Positions 32,465 to 41,745 of a stretch of DNA of 64,000 nucleotides are shown here, in pieces. Positions within the stretch are counted from its first letter, which is position 1. Each line of letters opens with the position of its first letter. This DNA is from Asaia bogorensis (GTDB lineage Bacteria; Pseudomonadota; Alphaproteobacteria; Acetobacterales; Acetobacteraceae), in assembly GCA_945897825.1 (NCBI GenBank), contig CAMDGX010000006.1, positions 1 through 64,000 of the forward strand. The letters run 5' to 3'. The notes beneath the pieces are model-generated. The model saw nothing but the letters and a program-made list of their open reading frames with translations. It was not told the origin of the DNA and ran no database searches. A program made the translations under genes and the position numbers.

Positions 32465-33922
32465 TCAGCGCCTTGCGGTGGCCAGCAGTTCCTCGACGAC
32501 GCGCTCCAGCTGGGCGATCGTGTTGCAGGTGACCATCTGGTTGCAGAACGGCGCGTAGCGATACATGTCGCTGTCGCCGGTGCCCCAGAGCGGCTGCGGC
32601 TCCGGGTTCAGCCAGATGACGCGGCCGGCGCGGTTGAAGATGTCGCCCATCAGCTCGACGCGGGCCTCGTTGCGGTTGCCGCGGGCGTCGCCGAGGATGA
32701 TCACCGTGGTCTGGCGGTTCACGCCGCGCAGCGCCATGCCGCAGAAATCCTCCAGCGACTTGCCGTAGTTGGTGGAACCGAAGCCCACCGTCTCGAGGAT
32801 CTTGGTGACGGCATCATCGCTGTTCTCGCGCCGCAGGATGTCGCTGACCTCGACGAGGTGGCTGGAGAAGGCGAAGCCGCGCAGATCGGCCAGCACGTCG
32901 TTCAGCGAATAGAGGAACATCAGCAGGAAGCGCGCGACGGTGGAGACCGAGCCGGAGACGTCGCACAGCGCCATGACGCGCGGCTTGTCGATGCGCTCGC
33001 GCTTCCAGACGGTGCGGAACGGCACGCCGTCGAAGGCCATGTTCTTGCGCATGGTGCGCCGCGTATCCAGCACGCCGCGGCGGTCGCGGTAGCGCTTGCG
33101 GCTGTAGCGCTCGGCCAGCTTCTTGGCCATCTCGCGGATGAGCTGGCGCATGCGCTGGATGTCGCGCCGGTCGAGCTGGGAGAGGTTGACTTGGCGCAGC
33201 GCCCCCTCGCGGATCTCGCGCGTGGTGCCGGTGGCGAACAGGGCGAGTTGGCGCTCCATGTAGCCGCGGGCGCGCTCGCCGAGGTCGCGGCGCGCCTTGG
33301 TCAGTCGGTCGGCAAGCTCCGTGTTGCCCTCGGCGCGCAGCCGGGTGATCTCGCGCTCCAGCTCCGGCAGGCCCATGCGGTCGAGGATGCGGCGGGCGTA
33401 GAGGTTGGTTTGGGTGAACAGGGTGATGTTGGTGGCGCCCGCGGCCTCGGCGGCGCGCTCCATCGCGGCGGCCAGGCCGGCGATGTCGTTGTCCAATAGC
33501 ATCTGGCCGAGCCGGGAGGCCGCACCGCTGCCTTCGCCCTGCGGCTCGCCGCCCATGCTGTCGCCGCCCGGGCCTTCGCCGTCCTGCGGCTGGCCATCGG
33601 CGGCGGCATCCGGGTCGCGGGACGCATCCGGCGATTTGGCGGCGTAGGAGGAGGTGTCGCGCTTGAAGTAGGTCTCGAACGCCTGCTCGAAGATCTGCTT
33701 CTCCTCCATCGTCTTGGCGATGGTGAGGGTGAGCGCGTCCTTCAGCGCCTGGCGGTCGGCGAACCCGACGGCGTTGGCGGACTCGAAGGCATCGAGCGAT
33801 TCGGCCACCGAAATGCGCACGCCCGCCCCGCGCGCCACCCGCAGCAGGCGCAGCAGCATGTCCGACGAGAGCGGCGGGTCGGACGCGGCGGCCCCGAACG
33901 GGCTGCGGGACGAGGCGGACAT
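32465..33922 (-). CDS. CoxE-type von Willebrand factor A protein
   Basis: A 485-residue VWA protein of the CoxE family. An N-terminal helical half contains an acidic/Gly low-complexity linker (about residues 95-135). The C-terminal VWA domain has MIDAS motif DVSGSVS near residue 320, GSTNYG, and a final Asp in LGDARGN. In the cox system CoxE works with the MoxR-type ATPase CoxD to mature the Cu-Mo cluster of CO dehydrogenase. Here the partner ATPase lies just upstream but no CO dehydrogenase is adjacent, so another metalloenzyme or a general chaperone role is equally possible. Confidence 0.85.
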   Translation of the reverse strand: MSASSRSPFGAAASDPPLSSDMLLRLLRVARGAGVRISVAESLDAFESANAVGFADRQALKDALTLTIAKTMEEKQIFEQAFETYFKRDTSSYAAKSPDASRDPDAAADGQPQDGEGPGGDSMGGEPQGEGSGAASRLGQMLLDNDIAGLAAAMERAAEAAGATNITLFTQTNLYARRILDRMGLPELEREITRLRAEGNTELADRLTKARRDLGERARGYMERQLALFATGTTREIREGALRQVNLSQLDRRDIQRMRQLIREMAKKLAERYSRKRYRDRRGVLDTRRTMRKNMAFDGVPFRTVWKRERIDKPRVMALCDVSGSVSTVARFLLMFLYSLNDVLADLRGFAFSSHLVEVSDILRRENSDDAVTKILETVGFGSTNYGKSLEDFCGMALRGVNRQTTVIILGDARGNRNEARVELMGDIFNRAGRVIWLNPEPQPLWGTGDSDMYRYAPFCNQMVTCNTIAQLERVVEELLATARR

Positions 33923-33926
33923 CGCG

Positions 33927-34889
33927 CTACTTCGCCGCCAGGCCCTGCGTCTCGCGCAGCGCCTGGTGCGTCATCTCGCCCACCAGCTTGCCGGCGCTGG
34001 ACATGTCGCCCTCGAACTTGAGCAGCACGTTCAGCGTGTTCTGCACCAGCTCGGGCTCGAGCTGCGAGGCGTTCAGCAGGATGAGCGCGCGCGCCCAATC
34101 GAGCGTCTCGCTGACCGAGGGGAGCTTGCGGAGGTCTTGCGTGCGCAGGCCCTGGACGAAATGCACCAGCTGGCGCAGCAGGTTGGCCTGCACATGCGGG
34201 ATGCGGGTCTGCACGATCCGCTCCTCGCGCCGCGCATCGGGGTAGCCGATGTGCAGGTGCAGGCAGCGCCGCTTCATGGCATCGCCGAGGTCGCGGGTGT
34301 TGTTCGAGGTCAGCAGCACGATCGGGATGACCTTGGCGGTCTGGGTGCCGAGCTCCGGGATGCTGACCTGGTAGTCGGACAGGATCTCGAGCAGGAAGGA
34401 CTCGAACTCCTCGTCGGCCTTGTCCACCTCGTCGACCAGCAGCACGCAGCCGATCGGCTCGCGCAGGGCGCGCAGCAGCGGGCGCGGCTCCAGGAAGCGC
34501 TCGGAGAAGAACAGGTCGTCCACCTTCTCCAGGCGCACCAGCGCCTCGTCGAGGTCCGCGGCGTCGCGCAGCTGTTCGCCCAGCTTGTCCTTGAGGATCT
34601 GGGTGTAGAGGAGCTGCTTGCCGTATTTCCACTCGTAGAGCGCCTTGGACTCGTCGAGCCCCTCGTAGCACTGCATGCGGATGAGCGGCAGCTCGAGGAA
34701 GGTGGCGGTCGCCTTGGCCAGTTCGGTCTTGCCGACGCCGGCCGGGCCTTCGACCAGGATGGGCTTGCCGAGCCGCACCGCCAGGAACAATGCAGTGGCG
34801 ATCTGGCGAGAGCTGATATAGCCGGTGCTGGCAAGCCCGGCCTCGATGCTCTCGATCGTGGGTATCTTCTGGTCCAGGCTCGTGCTCAC
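33927..34889 (-). CDS. MoxR/CoxD-type AAA+ ATPase
   Basis: A 320-residue AAA+ protein. Walker A is GPAGVGKTE near residue 45, Walker B is VLLVDEVDKAD, sensor 1 is LLTSNNTRDLGDA and the Arg-finger region is AMKRRCLHL. The GTG at 34889 is chosen because AGGAGGAG precedes it at normal spacing; an in-frame ATG at 34919 has no ribosome site. It lies 4 bases upstream of the CoxE-type gene. MoxR ATPases pair with VWA proteins as maturation chaperones. Confidence 0.88.
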   Translation of the reverse strand: MSTSLDQKIPTIESIEAGLASTGYISSRQIATALFLAVRLGKPILVEGPAGVGKTELAKATATFLELPLIRMQCYEGLDESKALYEWKYGKQLLYTQILKDKLGEQLRDAADLDEALVRLEKVDDLFFSERFLEPRPLLRALREPIGCVLLVDEVDKADEEFESFLLEILSDYQVSIPELGTQTAKVIPIVLLTSNNTRDLGDAMKRRCLHLHIGYPDARREERIVQTRIPHVQANLLRQLVHFVQGLRTQDLRKLPSVSETLDWARALILLNASQLEPELVQNTLNVLLKFEGDMSSAGKLVGEMTHQALRETQGLAAK

Positions 34890-35080
34890 GCGCAGCGCTC
34901 CTCCTCGTGATTCAAACATGCCTAGCGCGATTCCGCGCCCCCGGCGAGAGGCTGCGCAACAGAGCCGCCATCCCTTCCGCAAAGGGGTGACGCACGCGCA
35001 ACGGATGCGCTTTCCCCCTTGGCGAAGGGCGCGCGGACTGATCTTATGTCTACAATCGACCGTCCAGGGATAAAATACGC

Positions 35081-36037
35081 ATGCGGGCCTATGTGATCCG
35101 CCGCCTTCTGGCGCTGATTCCGACGTTGTTCTTCGCCAGTGTCATCGTTTTCGCCACCGTCCGCATGATTCCGGGCGACATCATCGACCTGATGATCTCG
35201 CAGAACGACATCAGCGCCGGCGGCACCGACCGCGAGAAGCTGGAAATGGCGCTCGGCCTCGATCAGCCGATGTACATCCAGTATTTCCGCTGGATGGGCG
35301 GGATCCTTCTGCGCGGCGATTTCGGCTCGTCGCTCTGGCAGGAGCAGTCGGTGATCGGCGAGATCCTCGCCCGCCTTCCCACCACCTTCCAACTCGGCGC
35401 CATGGCGCTGTTCGTGGCGCTCGTGGTGGCCGTGCCGATCGGCGTGTGGTCCGCGATCCGCCAGGACACCTGGGGCGACTACCTCGGCCGCTCGTTCTCG
35501 ATCATCAACCTGGCCGTGCCCGGCTTCTGGGTCGGCACCATGGTGATGGTGTTCCCGGCGATCTGGTGGGGCGTCTCGCCGGACGTGAAGTTCATCCCGT
35601 TCAGCGAAGACCCGTGGGGCAACCTCGTCCAGCTGTCGATTCCGGCCGCGATCCTCGGCACGTCGCTGTCGGCCATCACCATGCGCATGACGCGCACGAT
35701 GATGCTGGAGGTGCTGCGGCAGGACTACATCCGCACCGCCTGGGCCAAGGGCATGAACGAGCGCACGATGGTGGTGCGCCACGCGCTGCGCAACGCGCTG
35801 ATCCCCGTGGTGACGCTGATCGGCCTGCAGGCGCCGATCCTGATCGGCGGCACCGTGATCATGGAGCAGATCTTCGTCATCCCCGGCATGGGGCTGATGC
35901 TGCTGGAGGCGGTCGGCCGGCGCGACTACCCGGTCATCACCGGCGTGTTCCTGGTGGTGGGCGTGGCGGTCGTGCTGATCAACCTGATCGTCGACCTGAG
36001 CTATGGCCTGCTCGACCCGAAAGTGAGGTACCGCTGA
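35081..36037 (+). CDS. Peptide-type ABC permease (DppB-like), system 2
   Basis: A 318-residue permease. N-terminal MRAYVIRRLLALIPTLFF and FATVRMIPGDII are the standard DppB start, and the coupling loop is YIRTAWAKGMNERTMVVRHALRNAL. AGGGA lies 11 bases before the ATG. First gene of system 2, in which both permeases precede the binding protein. Not especially similar to systems 1 and 4: it lacks their insertion before the last third. Confidence 0.93.
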   Translation: MRAYVIRRLLALIPTLFFASVIVFATVRMIPGDIIDLMISQNDISAGGTDREKLEMALGLDQPMYIQYFRWMGGILLRGDFGSSLWQEQSVIGEILARLPTTFQLGAMALFVALVVAVPIGVWSAIRQDTWGDYLGRSFSIINLAVPGFWVGTMVMVFPAIWWGVSPDVKFIPFSEDPWGNLVQLSIPAAILGTSLSAITMRMTRTMMLEVLRQDYIRTAWAKGMNERTMVVRHALRNALIPVVTLIGLQAPILIGGTVIMEQIFVIPGMGLMLLEAVGRRDYPVITGVFLVVGVAVVLINLIVDLSYGLLDPKVRYR

Positions 36038-36930
36038 TGTCGGCCGCCGTGCAGGCCCCGCTGGTCGCCAAGACCGAGCGAGGCCCGACCGCCACGTTCT
36101 TCATCCGGCTGTTCCGCGAGAAGCCGCTCGGGGCGGCCGGCCTGGTGATCGTGGCACTGTTCCTGTTCTGCGGCATCTTCGCCGACGTGCTGGCGCCCTA
36201 TGGCCTGAACCAGATCAGCCCGGCCAACCGCCTGAAGCCACCCTCGGAGCGGTTCTGGTTCGGCACCGACCATCTCGGGCGGGACCTGCTGTCGCGCATC
36301 CTCTACGGCGCGCAGCTCTCGGTGATCATCGGCTTCGCCGCGGCAACCCTGGCCACGATCATCTCGGTGTTCCTGGGCATCGTCACCGGCTACCTGGGCG
36401 GCAAGGTCGACCTGCTGGTCCAGCGCATGGTCGATGCCTGGATGAGCTTCCCCGACCTGATCATCCTGATCGTCGTGGTCTCGGTGCTCGGGCCGGGCAT
36501 GCCGCAGGTGATCTTCGTGCTTGGCCTGGTGTTCGGCATCGGCGGCAGCCGCATCGTGCGCGGCGCGGTCGTGTCGGTGCGCGAGAACATGTACGTGCAT
36601 GCCGCGCAGTCGATGGGTGCCAGCACCACGCGCATCCTGCTGCAGCACATCCTGCCGAACATCCTGCCGCCGGTGATCGTGCTGTTCACCACGCGCGTGG
36701 GCGCGGTGATCCTGGTCGAATCCGGCCTCAGCTTCCTCGGCTTCGGCGTGCCGCCGCCCGCGCCCACCTGGGGCGGGATGCTCAGCGGATCCGGCCGCAC
36801 CTACATGTACATGGCGCCCTGGCTGGTGCTGGCCCCCGGGCTGTGCATCACCATCGTCGTGTATGCCATCAACGTCCTCGGCGATGCGATGCGCGATCTG
36901 CTCGATCCGCGCATGCGTGGCAGCCGCTGA
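36037..36930 (+). CDS. Peptide-type ABC permease (DppC-like), system 2
   Basis: A 297-residue permease; its ATG shares one base with the preceding stop. Hallmarks are FWFGTDHLGRDLLSRILYGAQ, the coupling loop YVHAAQSMGASTTRILLQHILPN and ESGLSFLGFGVPPPAPTWG. About 30 hydrophilic residues precede the first membrane helix. Confidence 0.93.
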   Translation: MSAAVQAPLVAKTERGPTATFFIRLFREKPLGAAGLVIVALFLFCGIFADVLAPYGLNQISPANRLKPPSERFWFGTDHLGRDLLSRILYGAQLSVIIGFAAATLATIISVFLGIVTGYLGGKVDLLVQRMVDAWMSFPDLIILIVVVSVLGPGMPQVIFVLGLVFGIGGSRIVRGAVVSVRENMYVHAAQSMGASTTRILLQHILPNILPPVIVLFTTRVGAVILVESGLSFLGFGVPPPAPTWGGMLSGSGRTYMYMAPWLVLAPGLCITIVVYAINVLGDAMRDLLDPRMRGSR

Positions 36931-36958
36931 CCCAAACCAAGAAAACAAGGAGGGATTC

Positions 36959-38650
36959 ATGAAGGCTAGAATGCTCGCCGCCGGTCCGCTGGCCGTGGCG
37001 CTCGTCGCCGCCAGCGGTGCCGCGCTGGCACAGGCGCCCAAGCCGCAATACGGCGGCAACCTGGAGATCGTCACCGTCTCGTCGACCATTTCCGCCCTGT
37101 CGTGGGATCCCGGCGACTACGCCTGGAAAACCAACCACGACAACCTGCATTTCGAGACGCTGTTCGCCGGCGACCTCGACAAGTCGATCCGCCGCGGCGG
37201 CAAGTACAATTACCGCCCGGATGCCTGGCTGGCAGAGGACGCCCTGCGCGGCGAACTGGCCGAGACGTGGGAGTGGAAGCAGAACCCGCTGCGCATCGAG
37301 ATCAAGCTGCGCAAAGGCATCATGTGGCCCGCCAAGGCCGGCGTCATGGAAAGCCGCGAATTCAACGCCGACGACGTTGTCGCCACCTTCAACCGCCAGC
37401 TGACCAGCCCCAAGGCGTTCAAGGACTACTACTACTACGTCGACAAGGTGGAGGCGACCGACCGCCACACCGTCACCTTCTTCATGAAGGAATACCACGC
37501 CGACTGGGACTACCGCTTCGGCTGGGGCTACTATTCCGCGATCTATCCGCAGGAACTGGTCAAGGCTGGCATCGGCAACTGGCGCAACGCGGTCGGCACC
37601 GGCCCGTTCCAGCTGGTCGACTACGTGCAGGGCAACTCCCAGACCTACGCCAAGAACCCGATCTACTGGGACAAGGACAAGATCGACGGCGTCGAATACA
37701 AACTGCCCTTCGTCGATCGCGTCACCTACCGGATCATGCGCGACGAGACCACGCAGCACACCGCGCTGCGCACCGGCAAGATCGACATCCTCGAGTCCAT
37801 CAGCTGGACGGCGGTGGAGAGCCTGAAGAAGAGCGCGCCGCAGCTGCAGTGGTCGAAGTGGCTGAACTACTCGGGCGTGTTCCTGTCGATGCGTGTCGAC
37901 CAGAAGCCGTTCGACGACATCCGGGTGCGCCGCGCGCTGAACCTGGCCGTCAATCAGGTCGAGATCGCCAAGGAATACTACGGCGGCAATGCGGAGCTGT
38001 TCGCCTATCCGCAGCACCCGGACTACATCGGCTATTTCGAGCCGCTGGACAAGATGCCTGACTCGGTGAAGGAGCTGTTCACCTACAACCCCGAGAAGGC
38101 CAAGAAGCTGCTGGCCGAGGCCGGCTATCCCAAGGGCTTCAGCTTCAAGGTCCAGGTCTGCTCCTGCTCGCCCGACAACATGGAGCTGCTGCCGCTGGTG
38201 GCCGGCTACCTGGAGCAGGTGGGCGTGAAGGTCGAGATCCAGCCGATGGAATACGGCGCCTACCTCTCGGCCATGACCACGGCCAAGCACACCGCCGGCT
38301 ACTTCATGACCAACGGCCACACCAACCCCACCCGCACGCTGCACAAGAGCTTCACCCCCGGGCAGCTCTGGGGCCCCTCGATGTGGAGCACGCCCGAATA
38401 CACTGCCAAGATGGACAAGGCCTACGCCACGAAGGATGAAGGCGAGCGCCAGGCGATCATCCGCGAAATGACCCGCGAGGTGCTCGACGCCGCGCCCTAC
38501 ATCTGGCTGCCGATCCAGTACCGCTACACCGCGTGGTGGCCCTGGGTGAAGAACTACGACGGCGAGCTGCGCGTCGGCGCGGTGAAGCCGGGCCCGGTCT
38601 ATGCCCGCATCTGGCTCGACCAGGAAATGAAGAAGAAGATGGGGTACTAA
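36959..38650 (+). CDS. Peptide-type ABC transporter substrate-binding protein (family 5), system 2
   Basis: A 563-residue periplasmic binding protein. The signal peptide is KARMLAAGPLAVALVAASGAALAQA, followed by KPQYGGNLEI. Family blocks are RIEIKLRKGIMWPAKAG and IRVRRALNLAVNQVEIA. It is Tyr/Trp-rich (for instance DYYYYVDKVEA), which may suit an aromatic or bulky ligand; this is only suggestive. Start ATG 36959 has the strong site AAGGAGGG. C-terminal QEMKKKMGY resembles binding proteins of several alphaproteobacterial opp clusters. Confidence 0.93.
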   Translation: MKARMLAAGPLAVALVAASGAALAQAPKPQYGGNLEIVTVSSTISALSWDPGDYAWKTNHDNLHFETLFAGDLDKSIRRGGKYNYRPDAWLAEDALRGELAETWEWKQNPLRIEIKLRKGIMWPAKAGVMESREFNADDVVATFNRQLTSPKAFKDYYYYVDKVEATDRHTVTFFMKEYHADWDYRFGWGYYSAIYPQELVKAGIGNWRNAVGTGPFQLVDYVQGNSQTYAKNPIYWDKDKIDGVEYKLPFVDRVTYRIMRDETTQHTALRTGKIDILESISWTAVESLKKSAPQLQWSKWLNYSGVFLSMRVDQKPFDDIRVRRALNLAVNQVEIAKEYYGGNAELFAYPQHPDYIGYFEPLDKMPDSVKELFTYNPEKAKKLLAEAGYPKGFSFKVQVCSCSPDNMELLPLVAGYLEQVGVKVEIQPMEYGAYLSAMTTAKHTAGYFMTNGHTNPTRTLHKSFTPGQLWGPSMWSTPEYTAKMDKAYATKDEGERQAIIREMTREVLDAAPYIWLPIQYRYTAWWPWVKNYDGELRVGAVKPGPVYARIWLDQEMKKKMGY

Positions 38651-39649
38651 GTGTCCAAGCTCCTGGAGGTCCGCAACCTCACCACCCGCTTCCGCACGGA
38701 ACGCGGGTCGGTGACCGCGGTGGACGATGTGTCGTTCGAAGTGGATGCCGGCGAAACCCTCGCGATCGTCGGCGAAAGCGGATCGGGCAAGAGCGTCACG
38801 GCGCTCTCGCTCATGCGCCTCATCCCCAACCCGCCCGGCGAGATCGTCAAGGGCTCCGTGATGTTCGAGGGGCGCGACCTCCTCAAGATCACGGAATCCG
38901 AGATGCGCGACGTGCGCGGCGACCGCATCGCCATGATCTTCCAGGAGCCGATGACCTCGCTGAACCCCTCGCTCACCGTGGGGTTGCAGGTGGGGGAACC
39001 GGTGGCGCTGCACCGCGGCGCCAGTTGGAAGGCGGCCATGGAGAGGGCCGGCGAAATGCTGGCACGGGTGCGAATCCCCGACGCGAAGGCGCGCGTCGAG
39101 GCCTACCCGCACCAGTTCTCCGGCGGCATGCGCCAGCGCGCCATGATCGCCATGGCGCTGTCCTGCCAGCCGAAGCTGATCATCGCCGACGAGCCGACGA
39201 CCGCACTCGACGTCACTGTGCAGTCGCAGATCCTGTCGCTGCTCAAGGAACTGACCCGCGAGACCGGCGCCGCGCTCATCCTGATCACCCACGACCTCGG
39301 CGTCGTCGCGCGCTATGCCGACCGGGTGTGCGTGATGTATGGCGGCCGCGTCGCCGAAACCGGCACGGCGCGCGACATCTACAAGCGCCCGCAGCATCCC
39401 TACACGATGGGCCTGATGGCCTGCGTCCCGCGCCTCGACCAGGTGCTCGGCCGCCGCCTGGTGCCGATCGACGGCCAGCCGCCCGACCTCACCCGCATGC
39501 CGCCGGGCTGCGCCTTCGCCCCGCGCTGCCGCTTCGTCACCGACCGTTGCAACGCCGAACGCCCGACGCTCGACCCCGTCGGCAACGGCCACATGAAGGC
39601 GTGCTTTGTCGATGCCCATGCCGAATCAGCGGTCCACGCCGATGCCTGA
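38651..39649 (+). CDS. Peptide-type ABC ATPase (DppD/OppD-like), system 2
   Basis: A 332-residue ATPase starting at GTG 38651 directly after the binding-protein stop. Intact motifs: Walker [11 protein letters not shown]-loop [13 protein letters not shown], signature FSGGMRQR, Walker B LIIADEP, H-loop ITHDLGV. The C-terminal oligopeptide domain has the Cys cluster ([17 protein letters not shown], later KACF) that binds an Fe-S cluster in OppD/DppD. It overlaps the next gene. Confidence 0.94.
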   Translation: MSKLLEVRNLTTRFRTERGSVTAVDDVSFEVDAGETLAIVGESGSGKSVTALSLMRLIPNPPGEIVKGSVMFEGRDLLKITESEMRDVRGDRIAMIFQEPMTSLNPSLTVGLQVGEPVALHRGASWKAAMERAGEMLARVRIPDAKARVEAYPHQFSGGMRQRAMIAMALSCQPKLIIADEPTTALDVTVQSQILSLLKELTRETGAALILITHDLGVVARYADRVCVMYGGRVAETGTARDIYKRPQHPYTMGLMACVPRLDQVLGRRLVPIDGQPPDLTRMPPGCAFAPRCRFVTDRCNAERPTLDPVGNGHMKACFVDAHAESAVHADA

Positions 39650-40625
39650 CGCCACGCCGCTGCTGGTCGTCGAAGACCTCAAGGTGCACTTTCCGGTCAT
39701 GTCCGGCGCGGTGTTCTCGCGCCAGGTGGCCTCTGTGAAGGCCGTCGACGGCGTGTCCTTCACGCTGAACCGCGGCGAAACGCTGGGCCTGGTCGGCGAA
39801 TCCGGCTGCGGCAAGTCCACCACCGGCCTTGCCATCCTGCGCATGCTCGACATCACCGGCGGGCGGATCGTGTTCGACGGCGAGGACATCACCGGCCACG
39901 GCCGCACCCAGATGCAGCCAATCCGCAAGCGCATGCAGATGGTCTACCAGGATCCGTTCGGATCGCTGAACCCGCGCATGAAGGTCGTCGACCTGATCGC
40001 CGAGCCGATGATCGTGCACAACCTCCTGCCCAGCAAGCAGGCCCGTGCCGACCGCGCCCGCGAACTGCTCGCCCTGGTCGGCCTGCGCCCGGACATGGCG
40101 GACCGCTACATCCACGAATTCTCCGGCGGCCAGCGCCAGCGCATCGGCGTCGCCCGGGCGCTGTCGATGGAACCGGAGCTGCTTATCTGCGACGAGCCCG
40201 TCTCGGCGCTGGACGTTTCGATCCAGGCCCAGATCGTCAACCTGTTCCAGGACCTGCAGCAGAGCCTCGGCCTCACCTACGTCTTCGTCGCCCACGACCT
40301 CGCCGTCGTGCGCCACATCAGCGACCGCATCGCCGTGATGTATCTCGGCCGCATCGTCGAGATCGCCGACCGCGAGACGCTCTACAACCGCCCGCTGCAC
40401 CCCTACACCCAGGCACTGCTGGCCGCCGTCCCGATCCCGGACCCCGAGATCGAGGCCACCCGCCCGCAGATCGCGGTCACCGGCGAAGTGCCGAGCGCGC
40501 TCCGCCCGCCGCCGGGCTGCCGCTTCCACACCCGCTGCCCGCGCGCCACCGATGTCTGCAAGGTCGACGAACCCAACCTGCGCGATCTCGGCGGCGGACA
40601 ACTGGTGTCCTGCCACCACGTTTGA
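39642..40625 (+). CDS. Peptide-type ABC ATPase (DppF/OppF-like), system 2
   Basis: About 327 residues. Walker A GESGCGKST, Q-loop MVYQDPFGSLNPRM, signature FSGGQRQR, Walker B LLICDEP and H-loop VAHDLAV are all intact, and the C-terminal Cys cluster is PPGCRFHTRCPRATDVC. The start is uncertain: ATGs at 39612, 39618 and 39642 are in frame and none has a clear ribosome site; 39642 gives an 8-base overlap with the previous gene. Last gene of system 2, followed by two hairpins. Confidence 0.93.
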   Translation: MPDATPLLVVEDLKVHFPVMSGAVFSRQVASVKAVDGVSFTLNRGETLGLVGESGCGKSTTGLAILRMLDITGGRIVFDGEDITGHGRTQMQPIRKRMQMVYQDPFGSLNPRMKVVDLIAEPMIVHNLLPSKQARADRARELLALVGLRPDMADRYIHEFSGGQRQRIGVARALSMEPELLICDEPVSALDVSIQAQIVNLFQDLQQSLGLTYVFVAHDLAVVRHISDRIAVMYLGRIVEIADRETLYNRPLHPYTQALLAAVPIPDPEIEATRPQIAVTGEVPSALRPPPGCRFHTRCPRATDVCKVDEPNLRDLGGGQLVSCHHV

Positions 40626-40631
40626 GAAAGA

Positions 40632-40673
40632 CCAGGGCTCTGCCCTGGACCCGCAAAGGGCCGGCGGCCCTTT
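40632..40673. terminator. Paired hairpins (REP-like) after system 2
   Basis: Two adjacent palindromes: CCAGGG/CCCTGG at 40632-40648 and AAAGGGCC/GGCCCTTT at 40655-40673. They start 7 bases after the last stop of system 2 and lie between convergent operons. The CCAGGG...CCCTGGACCC wording recurs at 52219-52240, which suggests a REP-type repeat that can also terminate transcription. Confidence 0.65.
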
Positions 40674-40773
40674 GATCCCCATTACTTGAAAGGGGCTCGG
40701 CGCGTCGCGCCCGGGTGCGCGAAGTATCAGGCGGGGTGCGGGGATGAGCCCCGCTCGCCGCGGAGATCAGTAT

Positions 40774-41745
40774 TCAGCGCGACAGCGGAATCCGGCTCGT
40801 GCCTTCCAGCACCCGCAGGCACGCCACGCGCCGGTCAGCGCCGACCAGGTTCGGCGTCGGCGCGCCGCTGCGGCAGCGGTTCTCGGCGATCGGGCAACGC
40901 GGCGCGAAGCCGCAGCCCGGCGTGCGGTCCTCCGGGGTCGGCGGTTCCCCGCGCAGGCGAATGCGCCGCCCCCGGCGCGCCAGGTCGGCCGCAAGATGGG
41001 CCGACAGCAGCGCCTGGGTATAGGGATGCAGCGCATCGCGCAGGATGTCCGCGGTCGCCCCCTCCTCCACGATCTCGCCCAGGTAGAGCACGGCGATCCG
41101 GTCGGCCACCGGCTGCACCGCGGCGATGTCGTGGCCGGTCATCACGATCGCCGTCCCGCCCGCGCGCAGCTCCGCCAGCAGGTTCAGCAGGTCCGCCGCC
41201 GCCGCCACGTCGAGGTCGCGCGTCGGCTCGTCGAGCACCAGCAACCGCGGCTGGGTCACGATCGCGCGGCCGACATTGACCAGCTGTCGCCGGTCGATGC
41301 CCATCTCCCCCGGCCGCCGCTCCAGCTCCGCCGGCAACAGCCGCAGCCGCTCGGCCAGCGCATCCACCGTCGCGCGCCGCTCCCCGGCGCTCATGCCCGT
41401 GTGCAGGCGCAGCGGTTCCTCGATCAGCGCGCGCGCCGTCATGCGCGGGTCCAGCACCATGGCCGCGTCGCGGAACACCATCGCCATCCGGCTGCGCAAC
41501 CGCCGCAGCCGGCGCTCCGGCATCGCGGTGATGTCGCTGCCCTCGAACAGGACCGCCCCGCCATCCGGCACCACCAGGCGCAGGAAGCTGCGCGCCAGCG
41601 ACGATTTCCCGGACCCGGCCTCGCCGACCACGCCGAGGAGCTGCCCTTCCTCCACCTGCAGGTCGATGCGCGTCAGCGCCGCCACGCGGCGCTCGCCGGG
41701 CCCCACGCTGACCGACACGCGGCGCAGTTCGCCCACCACGCTCAT
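40774..41745 (-). CDS. Degenerate peptide-type ABC ATPase (DppF-like), system 3
   Basis: A 323-residue ATPase with Walker A GEAGSGKSS and Walker B LLVLDEP but clear departures elsewhere. The Q-loop Gln is Arg (MVFRDAAMVLDP). The LSGGQ signature is unrecognisable (RPGEMGIDRRQL). The D-loop reads TRDLDV. The H-loop His is kept (MTGHDIAAV), and the C-terminal Cys cluster (PGCGFAPRCPIAENRC) remains. Ribosome start at 41745 overlaps the upstream ATPase by 4 bases. It is full length without frameshift, so it is not an ordinary pseudogene. Its partner is degenerate at other positions. Confidence 0.85.
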   Translation of the reverse strand: MSVVGELRRVSVSVGPGERRVAALTRIDLQVEEGQLLGVVGEAGSGKSSLARSFLRLVVPDGGAVLFEGSDITAMPERRLRRLRSRMAMVFRDAAMVLDPRMTARALIEEPLRLHTGMSAGERRATVDALAERLRLLPAELERRPGEMGIDRRQLVNVGRAIVTQPRLLVLDEPTRDLDVAAAADLLNLLAELRAGGTAIVMTGHDIAAVQPVADRIAVLYLGEIVEEGATADILRDALHPYTQALLSAHLAADLARRGRRIRLRGEPPTPEDRTPGCGFAPRCPIAENRCRSGAPTPNLVGADRRVACLRVLEGTSRIPLSR

